The translations under genes and the position numbers were made by a program. From Bacillota bacterium (GTDB lineage Bacteria > Bacillota_A > Clostridia > Lachnospirales > Lachnospiraceae): a stretch of DNA of 64,000 bases. A model generated the notes under the pieces. It worked only from the letters and a program-made list of their open reading frames with translations, was not told the origin of the DNA and ran no database searches. The DNA lies in assembly GCA_023443925.1 (NCBI GenBank), contig JAEZSL010000297.1:1-64000 (forward strand), given 5' to 3'. Shown piece after piece: positions 36,106 to 45,007 of the stretch. Position 1 is the stretch's first letter, and every line of letters begins with the position of its first letter.

Positions 36106-38481
36106 TTATCCACAAGAAGAAGGCAGATAAATCACTGCCGGTTTTAGATTTTCACCTTTGACAGTAACCCGTGTTTGTTTCGAGCTATCCTCAGCTTTTA
36201 TATAAATCATTAGACGGCCGTGGTATGCCCTGCGCCATGCTGCGGAATAATCCGTAACATCTGCCAGGTCTCCGTTCTCCAGTCCCAACAGGCTGCCGTT
36301 TTCTACGGTAACGTGCAGGCAGGAGGAGTCGTTAACTACCAGATTCTCCTGACGGTCTTTTATGAATGCCTCGATCTGATATAGGGGTGTTTCCTGCATG
36401 GAGAAGGTCTTATCCATCCAGCAGTTTAAGTGAACCCGGCATGAACTTCCTGTAGTAGTAAGAGTGTGGGAAACGGGGGAGCCGTCCGCAGCTTTACCCA
36501 CAGCAGTCAGAGTACCGGGTCTGAAGGGAACCGTAAAGGAAATACAGTCTTTATTGGTGTCTTTCCTGTAAACGCCGAGGCTTTCCTGATTAAGGTAAAA
36601 CGTAACCTCATTCAGATTGGTATAACATTTGATTAAAACTTCTTCTCCGTCAGGATAGTTCCAAGAGTCATAGACTGGCGTCCATTCACCCGTATCATTG
36701 GCAGCATATGCCGTTGAAATATGGATAACAGGCTGTGCCGCCCAGAAGCTCTGACGTCTGTAATACCATGGCTTTTCAAATCCGGCAAGGGTCAGAAGTC
36801 CGGAACCTGCACCGTGAACCGGCCATCCAGGAGCTTCGCCCAGATAATCGATACCGGTCCAGAGAAACTGTCCTGAAATATAAGGAGTGCCGGTAACTGT
36901 TTTCCAGCCATTAAAACTATGGCTGTTTTCACTTCCGAGAAATGACTTATCAGGATATGCAAGATGACTTTCTTCATAAAGGTGTTCTTTATAATTGTAG
37001 CCAACCACATCCAGCGGATCAAGGAAGCCCAGGGTCTTAGAAAGTTCCGGAAATGCGGCAGCCAGTGTTACGGGGCGGCTTAGGTCGTTCTTTTTTACTA
37101 TTTCGGTCAGGTGTTTTGACAATACTGCCAGCCGTCTTGCATTGGGGCGGGCTGGATTGTACTGCCTTTCTTCTGCCGGCTTATTTGCATCATTATTACC
37201 GGTCATAGTGGCAAAGGATTCATGACAGTAAGGGTCGTTGGGATAATCAATTTCATTGCCGATACTCCACAATATGATGGATGGGTGGCTGCGGTTTTTG
37301 CGTACCAGAGCCGTCAGATCCCTTTCATGCCACTCGGGAAAATCCATATAATAGCCCTGATGTTTTGGCGGATAGACATTATGTCCGGTACTCCATTTGT
37401 TTTTCGGACCTTCCCATTCATCGAAAGCTTCATCCATAACCAGAAAGCCCATGGAGTCGCACAGATCATAAAGTTCTGACATATGAGGATTATGGCTCAT
37501 ACGGATGGCGTTGCATCCCATTTCTTTTAATTTTTCAAGGCGGCGGCGCCAAACCACCGGATGTACATTTGCCCCAAGGCATCCGGCATCATGATGGACA
37601 CAGACTCCTTTTATAAGGGTAGGAACCTCATTCAGGAAAAAGCCCTGATTCGGGTCAAAGCGGATACTGCGGATACCCACTTTTTTAGAGTCGGCCAGAT
37701 AATCAAGAACAGAGCCATCCTGACTTAAGTGAAACCAGGTTTCCAGGGTATATAAACTGGGATGTTCCGGTGACCAGAGTTCCGGTGAGGGGATATTTGT
37801 TCCGGTTACCAATACCCTTTGACTATTGGGAGGAATTGTATCAGTTACCGAGGCACAAACCTGTCCGTGTTTTCCGATCAGTTTATTGGTAACGGTAAGC
37901 AGAACTTCACGATTCTGCGTATTGGTAATCTCGTTGGTGACAGAAAAGGATGCCTCCTCTGCTGAAACCTCTGTAGTTGTAAAAAAGACGCCGTCCTGGA
38001 GCAGATGCACGGGTTCCTCTATCATCAGTGTTACTTTCCGTGTGATGCCAGAGCCTGTAAACCAACGTGAATCAGCGATATCACGGTGGTCCACCTGTAT
38101 ACTGATTATATTTTCTCCGTCAAAGCGGAACTGATCCGTAATATCATAAGAAAAGGAAATATATCCATTGGGTCTGGCTCCAAGATAGTAGCTGTTGCAC
38201 CATACTTTACTGTTTTTATAAATACCGTCAAAGCAAAGGCTTATCCGCTTTCCGGCCCAATCTTCCTTTGGAGAAAGCCGAATACGATACCAGCCTGTAC
38301 CGCCGGCAAGATAACCGGTTCCACTGGAGTATTCGCTGGAAAAAGGAAGGGTAACAGACCAGTCATGAGGCAGGCTGATATTTTTCCATTCGGAATCATC
38401 GTACCAGGCTTGCCAGGCATCCGGGCAATCACCAAGATGAAATCGGCAGTTATTTGTTAAAGTAAGAATTGTTTTATTCAA
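36106..38481 (-). CDS. Beta-galactosidase/glycoside hydrolase family 2
   Basis: From the TTG start at 38481 (GGAGG eight bases upstream) the product is 791 residues. N-terminal sugar-binding domain (WYDDSEWKNISLPHDWSVTLPF), immunoglobulin-like domain and TIM barrel are in GH2 order. MSHNPHMSELYDLCDSMGFLVMDEAFDEW marks the barrel, with WSIGNEI carrying Glu410 (acid/base) and FLGSENSHS carrying Glu518 (nucleophile). A C-terminal DUF4982-like region follows. The frame extends to 38559 but lacks a site there. It faces the GH35/AraC genes convergently and shares a LacI-type operator motif with the ABC operon. Confidence 0.92.
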   Translation of the reverse strand: MNKTILTLTNNCRFHLGDCPDAWQAWYDDSEWKNISLPHDWSVTLPFSSEYSSGTGYLAGGTGWYRIRLSPKEDWAGKRISLCFDGIYKNSKVWCNSYYLGARPNGYISFSYDITDQFRFDGENIISIQVDHRDIADSRWFTGSGITRKVTLMIEEPVHLLQDGVFFTTTEVSAEEASFSVTNEITNTQNREVLLTVTNKLIGKHGQVCASVTDTIPPNSQRVLVTGTNIPSPELWSPEHPSLYTLETWFHLSQDGSVLDYLADSKKVGIRSIRFDPNQGFFLNEVPTLIKGVCVHHDAGCLGANVHPVVWRRRLEKLKEMGCNAIRMSHNPHMSELYDLCDSMGFLVMDEAFDEWEGPKNKWSTGHNVYPPKHQGYYMDFPEWHERDLTALVRKNRSHPSIILWSIGNEIDYPNDPYCHESFATMTGNNDANKPAEERQYNPARPNARRLAVLSKHLTEIVKKNDLSRPVTLAAAFPELSKTLGFLDPLDVVGYNYKEHLYEESHLAYPDKSFLGSENSHSFNGWKTVTGTPYISGQFLWTGIDYLGEAPGWPVHGAGSGLLTLAGFEKPWYYRRQSFWAAQPVIHISTAYAANDTGEWTPVYDSWNYPDGEEVLIKCYTNLNEVTFYLNQESLGVYRKDTNKDCISFTVPFRPGTLTAVGKAADGSPVSHTLTTTGSSCRVHLNCWMDKTFSMQETPLYQIEAFIKDRQENLVVNDSSCLHVTVENGSLLGLENGDLADVTDYSAAWRRAYHGRLMIYIKAEDSSKQTRVTVKGENLKPAVIYLPSSCG

Positions 38482-38630
38482 AATGTTACCTCCGTATTTG
38501 TTTATGAAGTTATTATAGAAAACTGGCGTGATAAAACAATGTAATCGAGAGAGAGTCATTGTAAAATAGCGACTTTTCTGTCGGAATCGTTGTAAATGTA
38601 TTAGTTGTTATTATAGTAGGAATTTTTACT

Positions 38631-38645
38631 TGAAACCGGTTTCGA
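38631..38645 (-). promoter_or_regulatory. LacI-type operator upstream of the GH2 gene
   Basis: TGAAACCGGTTTCG at 38631-38644 contains the perfect palindrome GAAACCGGTTTC and matches the site before the ABC operon (TGAAACCGATTTCA) at 12 of 14 positions. It lies 150 bp ahead of the GH2 start codon in the shared upstream region. Confidence 0.75.
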
Positions 38646-38779
38646 AGCTGTGACCGTGGTAACCGGAGACAAGTTCTAGATGTATCTTAGAAAATATTCC
38701 TAAATCCTTAAGATAGCTTGCGACAGGGCCTGGTATGTATATTTAACTTCCTTATGCAAAATTAATATATAAATGTGAC

Positions 38780-38814
38780 TTGACAAAAGTGTATGGCAAC
38801 CATATACTATTGGT
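38780..38814 (+). promoter_or_regulatory. Consensus promoter for a leaderless MarR mRNA, with operator in the spacer
   Basis: TTGACA (38780-38785), a 17-bp spacer and TATACT (38803-38808) place the transcription start about seven bases later, on the A of ATG 38815. The dyad TATGG-CAA-CCATA (38792-38804) fills the spacer and would block RNA polymerase when bound. No Shine-Dalgarno sequence is possible in this arrangement. Confidence 0.8.
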
Positions 38815-39288
38815 ATGGAAAAGAATAAAAACAACAAACATGAAATTGCATATGAATCTTTAGATTTGGCGTTTGCTTTAATGGAACTAGATAAAAAGAC
38901 GCGTTACTACGGAACGGATGTAGCAATTTATCACTCTGAAATCCATGTAATAAAGGCGATAGCAGAACATCCAAGCATTCACGTGGGTGGTCTAGCCGAT
39001 ATTCTAGGGGTAACAAAGGGGGCCGTTTCCGAAATTCTCAAAAAGCTGGAGAGAAAGGCTCTGATTAAAAAGGAAGTTGATGATCTAAATTTATCTAGAT
39101 ATTTACTAAGCCTAACGGAAAAAGGGGAAAAAGCCCATAAAAATCATATGCATTACCATGCTATTTTAAACAGCATGGTGGAAAATGAGCTGCAAAATGC
39201 TACCGAGACCGAAATACAATTTTTATCAAACTTCTTGTTAGCCTTAATAAGCAGGGTTCAAAATTTTGATGAAAATATAGTTGAATAA
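38815..39288 (+). CDS. MarR-family regulator, probably translated from leaderless mRNA
   Basis: The 157-residue protein has a MarR winged helix (SIHVGGLADILGVTKGAVSEILKKLERKALIKKEVDDLNLSRYLLSLTEKG) and flanking dimerisation helices. The only reasonable start, ATG 38815, falls on the predicted transcription start, and the next Met is residue 22. The same GTATGG-N3-CCATAC dyad recurs at 39304-39318 and in weaker form at 39603-39617, so it should repress itself and the short gene behind it. Confidence 0.85.
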   Translation: MEKNKNNKHEIAYESLDLAFALMELDKKTRYYGTDVAIYHSEIHVIKAIAEHPSIHVGGLADILGVTKGAVSEILKKLERKALIKKEVDDLNLSRYLLSLTEKGEKAHKNHMHYHAILNSMVENELQNATETEIQFLSNFLLALISRVQNFDENIVE

Positions 39289-39303
39289 AAATTTTACTTA
39301 AGT

Positions 39304-39318
39304 GTATGGTAACCATAC
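39304..39318 (+). promoter_or_regulatory. MarR operator GTATGG-TAA-CCATAC
   Basis: A 15-bp dyad (GTATGGTAACCATAC) with perfect six-base arms, matching the TATGG/CCATA site in the MarR promoter at 38792. A related GTATGG-TAA-CTATAC occurs at 39603-39617. Confidence 0.8.
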
Positions 39319-39353
39319 GCATTTTTTGCATAATAGAGTTAGGAGGTGCTAAC

Positions 39354-39675
39354 ATGAAAAAGAAAATGATAGAACATCATGCTTTTGATATGAGTGAGGT
39401 CGAACGGCGGTATCAGCAAAAACTTAAAGTTGACCAAAGAATACTACAAACATTTATTAATTCTTTTTACCGCTGCTTCTGTGTTCCATTTTATCCATAT
39501 GATTTTACAGTATTTCCGCAAACCGATTCGTTTGTCAATCAACCAGAGGATAATGAGAATAAAAAGTGTTTATAATAATGAAAAGAGTAATTTTATTAAT
39601 ACGTATGGTAACTATACACATTGTTTTACTCTCTCTGGGGCAGTACATTTGGAGCTAGACTTTAAGCTGTATTAG
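39354..39675 (+). pseudogene. Probable frameshifted small membrane protein gene under MarR control
   Basis: ATG 39354 has an ideal AGGAGGTG site and reads MKKKMIEHHAFDMSEVERRY, then QQKLKVDQRI. In that frame the rest (to 39575) looks random. The neighbouring frame continues plausibly as YYKHLLILFTAASVFHFIHM, ILQYFRKPIRLSINQRI and more to 39675, with one hydrophobic segment. A one-base frameshift near 39440 would join them. Without a homolog it remains possible that the 73-residue short form is genuine. The rest of 39676-40005 has no gene. Confidence 0.4.
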
Positions 39676-40005
39676 ATAATTTCTATTTGACAAATTAAAT
39701 CTATTATTGATATAATTTCTTATGATTTAAGAATTGGTTAGCAAAAGTATTTTTGCTATTTGAGGAGTGTAAAGAAAATTAATGGTTTAAAGATGAATTG
39801 TAGCTTTTTAATAATTTTAGGTGCATTTCATAGCATTTACGGATATTTTTAGATATGAAAACAATTGACATCCTCACCAGTAAAATGGAGGGGATTTTTA
39901 TGCTTTTATTAATTTAATAACATTTTACTATAATTCTTAATACATTGGCAAATTCAGAACCAGGGGAATTTAGCATTCATTTCAATAATCCGGAGGTATG
40001 ATTAG

Positions 40006-40755
40006 ATGAATATAAAATTTGATCCCAATAACATAGTTATCAAACTCTGTGTAATGGGGATGGGTTTAGAGGATAGTGGAAACATAGAAGAAGCAAGCAA
40101 AATGTTTCATAAAGCATGGAATGAAGCAACAGATGATTATGAAAGATTTATTGCAGCTTATCATTTAGGGCGTCAAGAAAAGAATATTACAGACAAATTG
40201 AAATGGATGGAAACATCTTTACAGGGTGCGCTAAATATAAATGATGATAATGTAAAGAGTGCGTACTCAACTTTATATGTGAACATTTCAAAATGTTATG
40301 AGGAGTTAGGTGACTCTGATAATGCAAAAAGAAATTATGAATTATCTGAACTATATAAAGGGGTACTTTCTGACAAAGGACCTTTTTATCATGGAACGAA
40401 GGCTGATTTAAAGGTTGGTGATTTATTGACCGCGGGGGGAATATCAAATTACAAGCCGGAGCTTCAAATGAATCACATTTATTTTACAGCTAATACCAAT
40501 GGTGCAGGACTTGCTGCTGCGTTAGCAAAAGGAGAAGGCAGAGAACGCGTTTATATAATAGAACCAACAGGTGAATTTGAAAACGACCCTAATGTGACTG
40601 ACAAAAAATTTCCAGGCAACTTAACACGTTCTTATCGCTCAAAAGAACCATTAAGAATTATTGGCGAAGAAACAGATTGGACGAAATTGACAACTGCGGA
40701 ACGAAGCAAATGGCGTGAAAATTTAGCAAAAAGCAAGGGCGAAATTATCAACTGA
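40006..40755 (+). CDS. arr: Rifamycin ADP-ribosyltransferase (Arr) with N-terminal helical-repeat domain
   Basis: Residues about 123-245 match Arr: GPFYHGTKADLKVGDLLTAG, NHIYFTANTNGAG, GEGRERVYIIEPTG, DPNVTDKKFPGN and TRSYRSKEPLRIIGE, with YHGT (His129) and HIYFTA (Tyr159) as likely NAD-site residues. Arr uses NAD+ to modify rifamycins at the ansa-chain hydroxyl. Typical Arr proteins are about 140 residues; here an extra 120 residues at the N-terminus look like TPR helices (LEDSGNIEEASKMFHKAW..., YVNISKCYEELGDSDNAKRNYELSE). GGAGG precedes the ATG. It stands alone, followed by a hairpin. Confidence 0.9.
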   Translation: MNIKFDPNNIVIKLCVMGMGLEDSGNIEEASKMFHKAWNEATDDYERFIAAYHLGRQEKNITDKLKWMETSLQGALNINDDNVKSAYSTLYVNISKCYEELGDSDNAKRNYELSELYKGVLSDKGPFYHGTKADLKVGDLLTAGGISNYKPELQMNHIYFTANTNGAGLAAALAKGEGRERVYIIEPTGEFENDPNVTDKKFPGNLTRSYRSKEPLRIIGEETDWTKLTTAERSKWRENLAKSKGEIIN

Positions 40756-40811
40756 ATATATTCCAATAATTGAGGTGCGAGTACTGATCAGCGCGGATAT
40801 GTTTACATGAA

Positions 40812-40862
40812 AAATAGCATATATGATATGACAAGATGTTGTCGTATTATATATGCTATTAT
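40812..40862 (+). terminator. Terminator-like hairpin after arr
   Basis: AATAGCATATATGATATGACAA (from 40813) pairs with the stretch ending ATATATGCTATT at 40860 with a few mismatches around a GATG loop. It lies 57 bp after the arr stop. Confidence 0.7.
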
Positions 40863-41206
40863 ATGTTTAGTATCAACTCGTTAATTTGTATATAATTTAT
40901 TCAATCAGTTAATAGAGCTAAAATAACTCAGAAAAAATAATTTTGGGTTATGGGGATTTCTGGGTAAATGTTAAGACCAGAGAAGGAATTGTTCTCAGCC
41001 CATATTCTTTCTTCATGAGACACAATGATTTCTTTGCATATAGATAGACTCAAGCCTGCTATTTTTCAACTATCATCGGATGTGAAAAAGTGTCCAAAAA
41101 TACCGGCCTGCACTCATTTATCATACGAAACTGTATCTTGTAGACACTGTACAAAAGCCCTATGATCTATATTTAATTCTCGTCAGAACCTACGATCGGA
41201 AGGCGT

Positions 41207-41389
41207 TAAAATGATGACTGGGACCGATGGAAGCGAAGGTGACACTATTCATAAGGAATTTGACGAGCTTGAGAAGGCCGGCATCTCTCAATGGAGATTA
41301 CTTTATAAAGATCATCCAGTTCAGAGAACCTCTTACAATCTTCCTCCGATAGCCTATCCTTTAAATATGTTTATGAACATTGCAGTATA
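41207..41389 (+). other. Protein-like open stretch, possible decayed regulator fragment
   Basis: A frame through 41207-41389 reads KMMTGTDGSEGDTIHKEFDELEKAGIS, then QWRLLYKDHPVQRTSYNLPPIAYPLNMF. The end vaguely resembles HxlR-type winged helix regulators, but the match is weak and no start with a ribosome binding site is present. The remainder of 40863-41532 shows no other gene. Confidence 0.25.
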
Positions 41390-41532
41390 AACTACAAAAA
41401 TTAACATTATGCGACATGGATACATAATATAATGTAAACATATTGCAATTTTATTGATTGGCATTGATACAAGGTAATTGTAAAACAAAGAATTGCCTAT
41501 GTAATCTGAATTTGAAACGAGGAGTTGTTTGT

Positions 41533-42882
41533 ATGAATTATGACAGGGAGCCGGAATTAACCGGACGTATCGTTTTGCCTGATGATCCACAGTATAATGA
41601 GGCTCGCAGGGAATTTAATACCTTCTTTAATCGATTTCCCTTGGTCATTGTATTTGCCAGAGAAACACAGGATGTAGTTAATGCCATACGCTGGGCACGA
41701 TACAGGGAGGTGCCAATCCGCATACGCTCTGGCCGTCATAACTACGAAGGACTATCAGTAGTTGATGCCGGTATTGTTATAGATGTCAGTGAGATGAAGC
41801 GGGTGGAGTTAGATAGTAAGTCTGGCATCGTCACGGTGCAGACAGGGCTGCGTGACTTCGAATTGGCAGAGGTACTAGGGAAGGAGGGACTGGTAGTACC
41901 ACCCGGTTTATGTCCTACCACGGGTATTGGAGGATTTACCCTGGGCGGCGGTCAAAGCAGTCTGTCCAGACAATGGGGATTGGCCATTGACAGCTTGCTT
42001 GAGGTGGAAATGGTCGATGCTAACGGCTGCGTACTCTATGCAAATGCCGGACACAATTGTGATTTATTCTGGGCATTGCGTGGAGGTGGAGGTGGTAACT
42101 TTGGTGTTTGCACCTCATTCCGCTTCAAAACCCACCGTATTGATATGGTTGCTTATGCCCGGATTAATTGGGAGCTTCAGGATTTAAAACCAGTTCTGCG
42201 GGTCTGGCAGCAATATACCGTACCGGGTGCCGACCAGAGACTTACACCGCTGCTATCGATTGTTTCAGGTCAGCAGCCGCTATTGTTAATGCAAGGAGTT
42301 TTTCTTGGATCAGAGGAGGAGCTGCGATATCTGCTGCAGCCTTTGCTGCTGTCTTCTCCACCTATAGAGGTCACGATTGAAGAGATACCCTGGCTTGAAG
42401 CAGCAGCTCTGATAGGAGCTACCCAACCGGATATGCCCGAGTCCTTCAAGAGCGTAGGGCCTTTTGTTGAGCATTTGTTACCGGATAAAGCAATTGATAT
42501 CATCTGGCATTTCGTTAATGAAGCACCATCCGGCATTACACCATCCGTCCTGTTCCATGGATTGGGCGGAGCGGTAGCTGAAATTGCGAACACAGACACG
42601 GCATATTTTTACCGTAAGGCTCTATCGAATATGTCACCCTGGGCTACCTGGGATGCGGCAGAGGGTGCGGCACAGGGCATCCGCTGGGTAGAAGATTTCC
42701 GTAAGGCCATGCTTCCTTTCACATGCGGTGTGTATGTCAATACACCTGATCTGTTGATTGAGAACTGGCCGGCGGCATACTATGGCTGCAATTTTGAACG
42801 ATTGACCCGGATAAAGGCCAAATATGACCCTAAGAACGTTTTCCGATATCCGCAAAGCATACCACCTGCTTTCTGTGACTAA
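41533..42882 (+). CDS. FAD-linked oxidase, berberine-bridge-enzyme type with bicovalent flavin
   Basis: The 449-residue product has the VAO/PCMH FAD-binding domain (RSGRHNYEGLSV, LCPTTGIGGFTLGGGQS...) and the C-terminal BBE domain (YYGCNFERLTRIKAKYDPKNVFRYPQSIPP). His69 and Cys127 are positioned to bind FAD at two points, as in BBE-like sugar and alcohol oxidases. It resembles the YvdP/CotQ-type bacterial oxidases. GAGGAG about nine bases before ATG 41533 is better than any site for the longer frame from 41458. It would use O2, which is notable in an apparent anaerobe. Confidence 0.9.
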   Translation: MNYDREPELTGRIVLPDDPQYNEARREFNTFFNRFPLVIVFARETQDVVNAIRWARYREVPIRIRSGRHNYEGLSVVDAGIVIDVSEMKRVELDSKSGIVTVQTGLRDFELAEVLGKEGLVVPPGLCPTTGIGGFTLGGGQSSLSRQWGLAIDSLLEVEMVDANGCVLYANAGHNCDLFWALRGGGGGNFGVCTSFRFKTHRIDMVAYARINWELQDLKPVLRVWQQYTVPGADQRLTPLLSIVSGQQPLLLMQGVFLGSEEELRYLLQPLLLSSPPIEVTIEEIPWLEAAALIGATQPDMPESFKSVGPFVEHLLPDKAIDIIWHFVNEAPSGITPSVLFHGLGGAVAEIANTDTAYFYRKALSNMSPWATWDAAEGAAQGIRWVEDFRKAMLPFTCGVYVNTPDLLIENWPAAYYGCNFERLTRIKAKYDPKNVFRYPQSIPPAFCD

Positions 42883-43238
42883 ATGATATTAGATACTGAC
42901 AATAAACCTACTGGTAAAAAGTACTGGAGAAACGGATATGCCCCCGAAGGTCTTGAACGAGTTGAATTGAGAAGGGAAGGGGCATTATCTTAGTTATTTA
43001 CAACAAAGAGACCGTTGTAAAGTTGGAGGTCTGGGCTATTGCAGATCAGTTTTGGGTAATTGCTTTTGGCATTTCTTTTATTGTGTTCTAATACCAAAGT
43101 AGCATTTATAAATGACGGGATTTTATCACATTATAACAAGCCAGTATTGATAAATAATTATATCGGTACCATAGGTTACGGAAGATTTTACTATATCTGA
43201 TATATTATTTATATCAAACGAAACAAGGAGAAAGTAGA
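42883..43238. other. Intergenic region, nothing recognised
   Basis: The 356 bp between the oxidase and nitroreductase genes contain no frame with a start and site, and no strong hairpin. The promoter of the nitroreductase operon should lie in the AT-rich last 100 bp. Confidence 0.4.
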
Positions 43239-44021
43239 ATGTCAAGATATGAAGCAGAAAGAAACTTTTTAAAATCCAATTTTAATCAGTTTAAACATAT
43301 TAAGACGGATAAAATGAAGGGAGAACCGCAACCAATAGGTGTTAAGCCTTATGATCCTAACACTGGGATTATCGTCTTACCCACTGTAAAGGCAGAGATT
43401 TTAAAAAAGCAGGATATATACGAATGTATAAAGGACAGGAGAAGTACTCGTCTATATCGTGAGGAATCAATTAGTCTGGAAGAGCTATCTTATCTTTTAT
43501 GGGCAACTCAAAGCATAACCGGAACAAATAAAGCAGGAATGACTTTTAGGACAGTTCCCTGCAGCGGAGCAACTCATTCTTTCGAAACTTACCTATTCAT
43601 AATGAAAGTGGCTGGTTTAGAAAAAGGAATTTATAGATATCTGCCAATAGAGCATGGGTTAATATTTATGGGTGCATTAGACGATATTGATAAGAGATTA
43701 GATGCCATTACGTTAGACCAGCCTTTCGTACCTCATTTTGCGAAAAAAGCTGCTGTCACCTTTGCATGGAGTACAACGCCTTATCGATCGGAATGGAAGT
43801 TCGATATATCAGCCCATAAGAAAATATTAATTGATGTGGGACATGTTTGTCAAAATCTTTATTTGGCTGGTGAATCAGTGGATGTAGGTGTTTGTGCAAT
43901 TGGCATATATGATCAGGAGGCTGTAGATAACCTTTTTCAATTAGATGGAGAAGAGGAGTTCATAGTATACCTTGCAGCCGCCGGCAAAAAGAAAAGTAAA
44001 CAGGTGAAAGCATTTGAATAA
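43239..44021 (+). CDS. SagB/ThcOx-type nitroreductase-fold oxidoreductase
   Basis: The 260-residue protein has nitroreductase-fold motifs in SagB style: IKDRRSTRLYREESISLEELSYLLWATQ, TFRTVPCSGATHSFETYLFI, GIYRYLPIEHGL and the C-terminal GHVCQNLYLAGESVDVGVCAIG. SagB enzymes oxidise azolines in peptides, but stand-alone members without a YcaO partner are also common, and no YcaO or leader peptide gene is nearby. It overlaps the AraC-type gene by eight bases, so the two form a translational pair. Confidence 0.85.
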   Translation: MSRYEAERNFLKSNFNQFKHIKTDKMKGEPQPIGVKPYDPNTGIIVLPTVKAEILKKQDIYECIKDRRSTRLYREESISLEELSYLLWATQSITGTNKAGMTFRTVPCSGATHSFETYLFIMKVAGLEKGIYRYLPIEHGLIFMGALDDIDKRLDAITLDQPFVPHFAKKAAVTFAWSTTPYRSEWKFDISAHKKILIDVGHVCQNLYLAGESVDVGVCAIGIYDQEAVDNLFQLDGEEEFIVYLAAAGKKKSKQVKAFE

Positions 44022-44904
44022 ATATCAAGAGCTTGTTAAAGCGGCGAAAAAATTCGTTGAGAGCAACATAGAGTACGGTGTATCCCCTGATGACGCGGCG
44101 AGAGCGATTAATTATTCATTAAGGCAGTTAAATCGTATCTTTTCTATGTCAACCGGAATAACTGTCAGTGAGTATATACGTTGGAGTAAGCTTGCAAAAT
44201 CCTTGTTTGAATTAAAATACAGCGACAATTCTGTTATTGATATTGCGCTTAAATATGGTTATGAATCACAGGAAAGCTACACAAGAGCATTTAAAGATAA
44301 TTTTTCGCTTAATCCCGGAGAATATAGGAAAACAAAACAGCAAGTTACCCCTAAAAATTGGCATATGAATCAATTTATACATCAATCGGCTCATAATGCC
44401 TTGGAGGAAGGCTTGTTTCGGTGCGGAAACGTTGATAACTGGATAATCGTGAAGCCTGACAGGCTTTGGGTTTCTGCGAGAAGTAATATCGGGAATTTGT
44501 CGGCGGGTAAATTTTATGATGTTTGCGTGCGAGAAGGAATTATGAGAAAAGTCGGGGCGTTATCCAACGTAATCAGTATAGGAGGGGCATATTTTCCATC
44601 AAATGATAATAGCGGGCTTTGTTTCGGAGCGGAAGTAGAGGAAGATTATCCACTCGATTTGCTGAGTGATTTTGCAATTTTTCGTGTACCACAATCCAAA
44701 TATGTTGTTTTTAATTATCCCAAATATCCGATAGAAAATCACGGCGACGCTATTTACAGTACTTGGCACGCACAAAAGAATTACGATATTGCAGCACATG
44801 GTTTGAAATGGAATCTTCAAGAAATACCCATTTTTGAAGACGATGATGATGAAATGGGATATACTTTATTTTTTCCGGTTTCTGATTTGGCAGAAAATAG
44901 TTGA
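44014..44904 (+). CDS. AraC-family regulator with C-terminal effector-binding domain
   Basis: The 296-residue product carries an N-terminal AraC domain (YGVSPDDAARAINYSLRQLNRIFSMSTGITVSEYIRWSKL...IALKYGYESQESYTRAFKDNFSLNPGEYRK), the domain order of Rob/SoxS-like regulators. A C-terminal GyrI-like/AraC-E-bind-type region ends YDIAAHGLKWNLQEIPIFEDDDDEMGYTLFFPV. TTG 44014 is the start, with AGGTG upstream, overlapping the nitroreductase stop. Such regulators sense hydrophobic drugs and may control the operon they sit in. Confidence 0.88.
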   Translation: MNKYQELVKAAKKFVESNIEYGVSPDDAARAINYSLRQLNRIFSMSTGITVSEYIRWSKLAKSLFELKYSDNSVIDIALKYGYESQESYTRAFKDNFSLNPGEYRKTKQQVTPKNWHMNQFIHQSAHNALEEGLFRCGNVDNWIIVKPDRLWVSARSNIGNLSAGKFYDVCVREGIMRKVGALSNVISIGGAYFPSNDNSGLCFGAEVEEDYPLDLLSDFAIFRVPQSKYVVFNYPKYPIENHGDAIYSTWHAQKNYDIAAHGLKWNLQEIPIFEDDDDEMGYTLFFPVSDLAENS

Positions 44905-45007
44905 TTCTGTATAAACTTGTCTTGAAATATCAAAAAAACGAAAAAACTTTGATGTATACTAAATTTACTGCGGAAATGCAAGTATACTTTAAAGGAGCGT
45001 AATAATT

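Noticed and set aside
38086..38460. 124-residue plus-strand ORF opposite the GH2 gene
   Set aside because: Antisense shadow of the N-terminal region of the GH2 enzyme, without a plausible start site.
43239..44021. Azole-modified peptide (RiPP) cluster suggested by the SagB-type enzyme
   Set aside because: No YcaO cyclodehydratase, leader peptide or transporter gene lies within several kilobases; a stand-alone oxidoreductase is the simpler reading.
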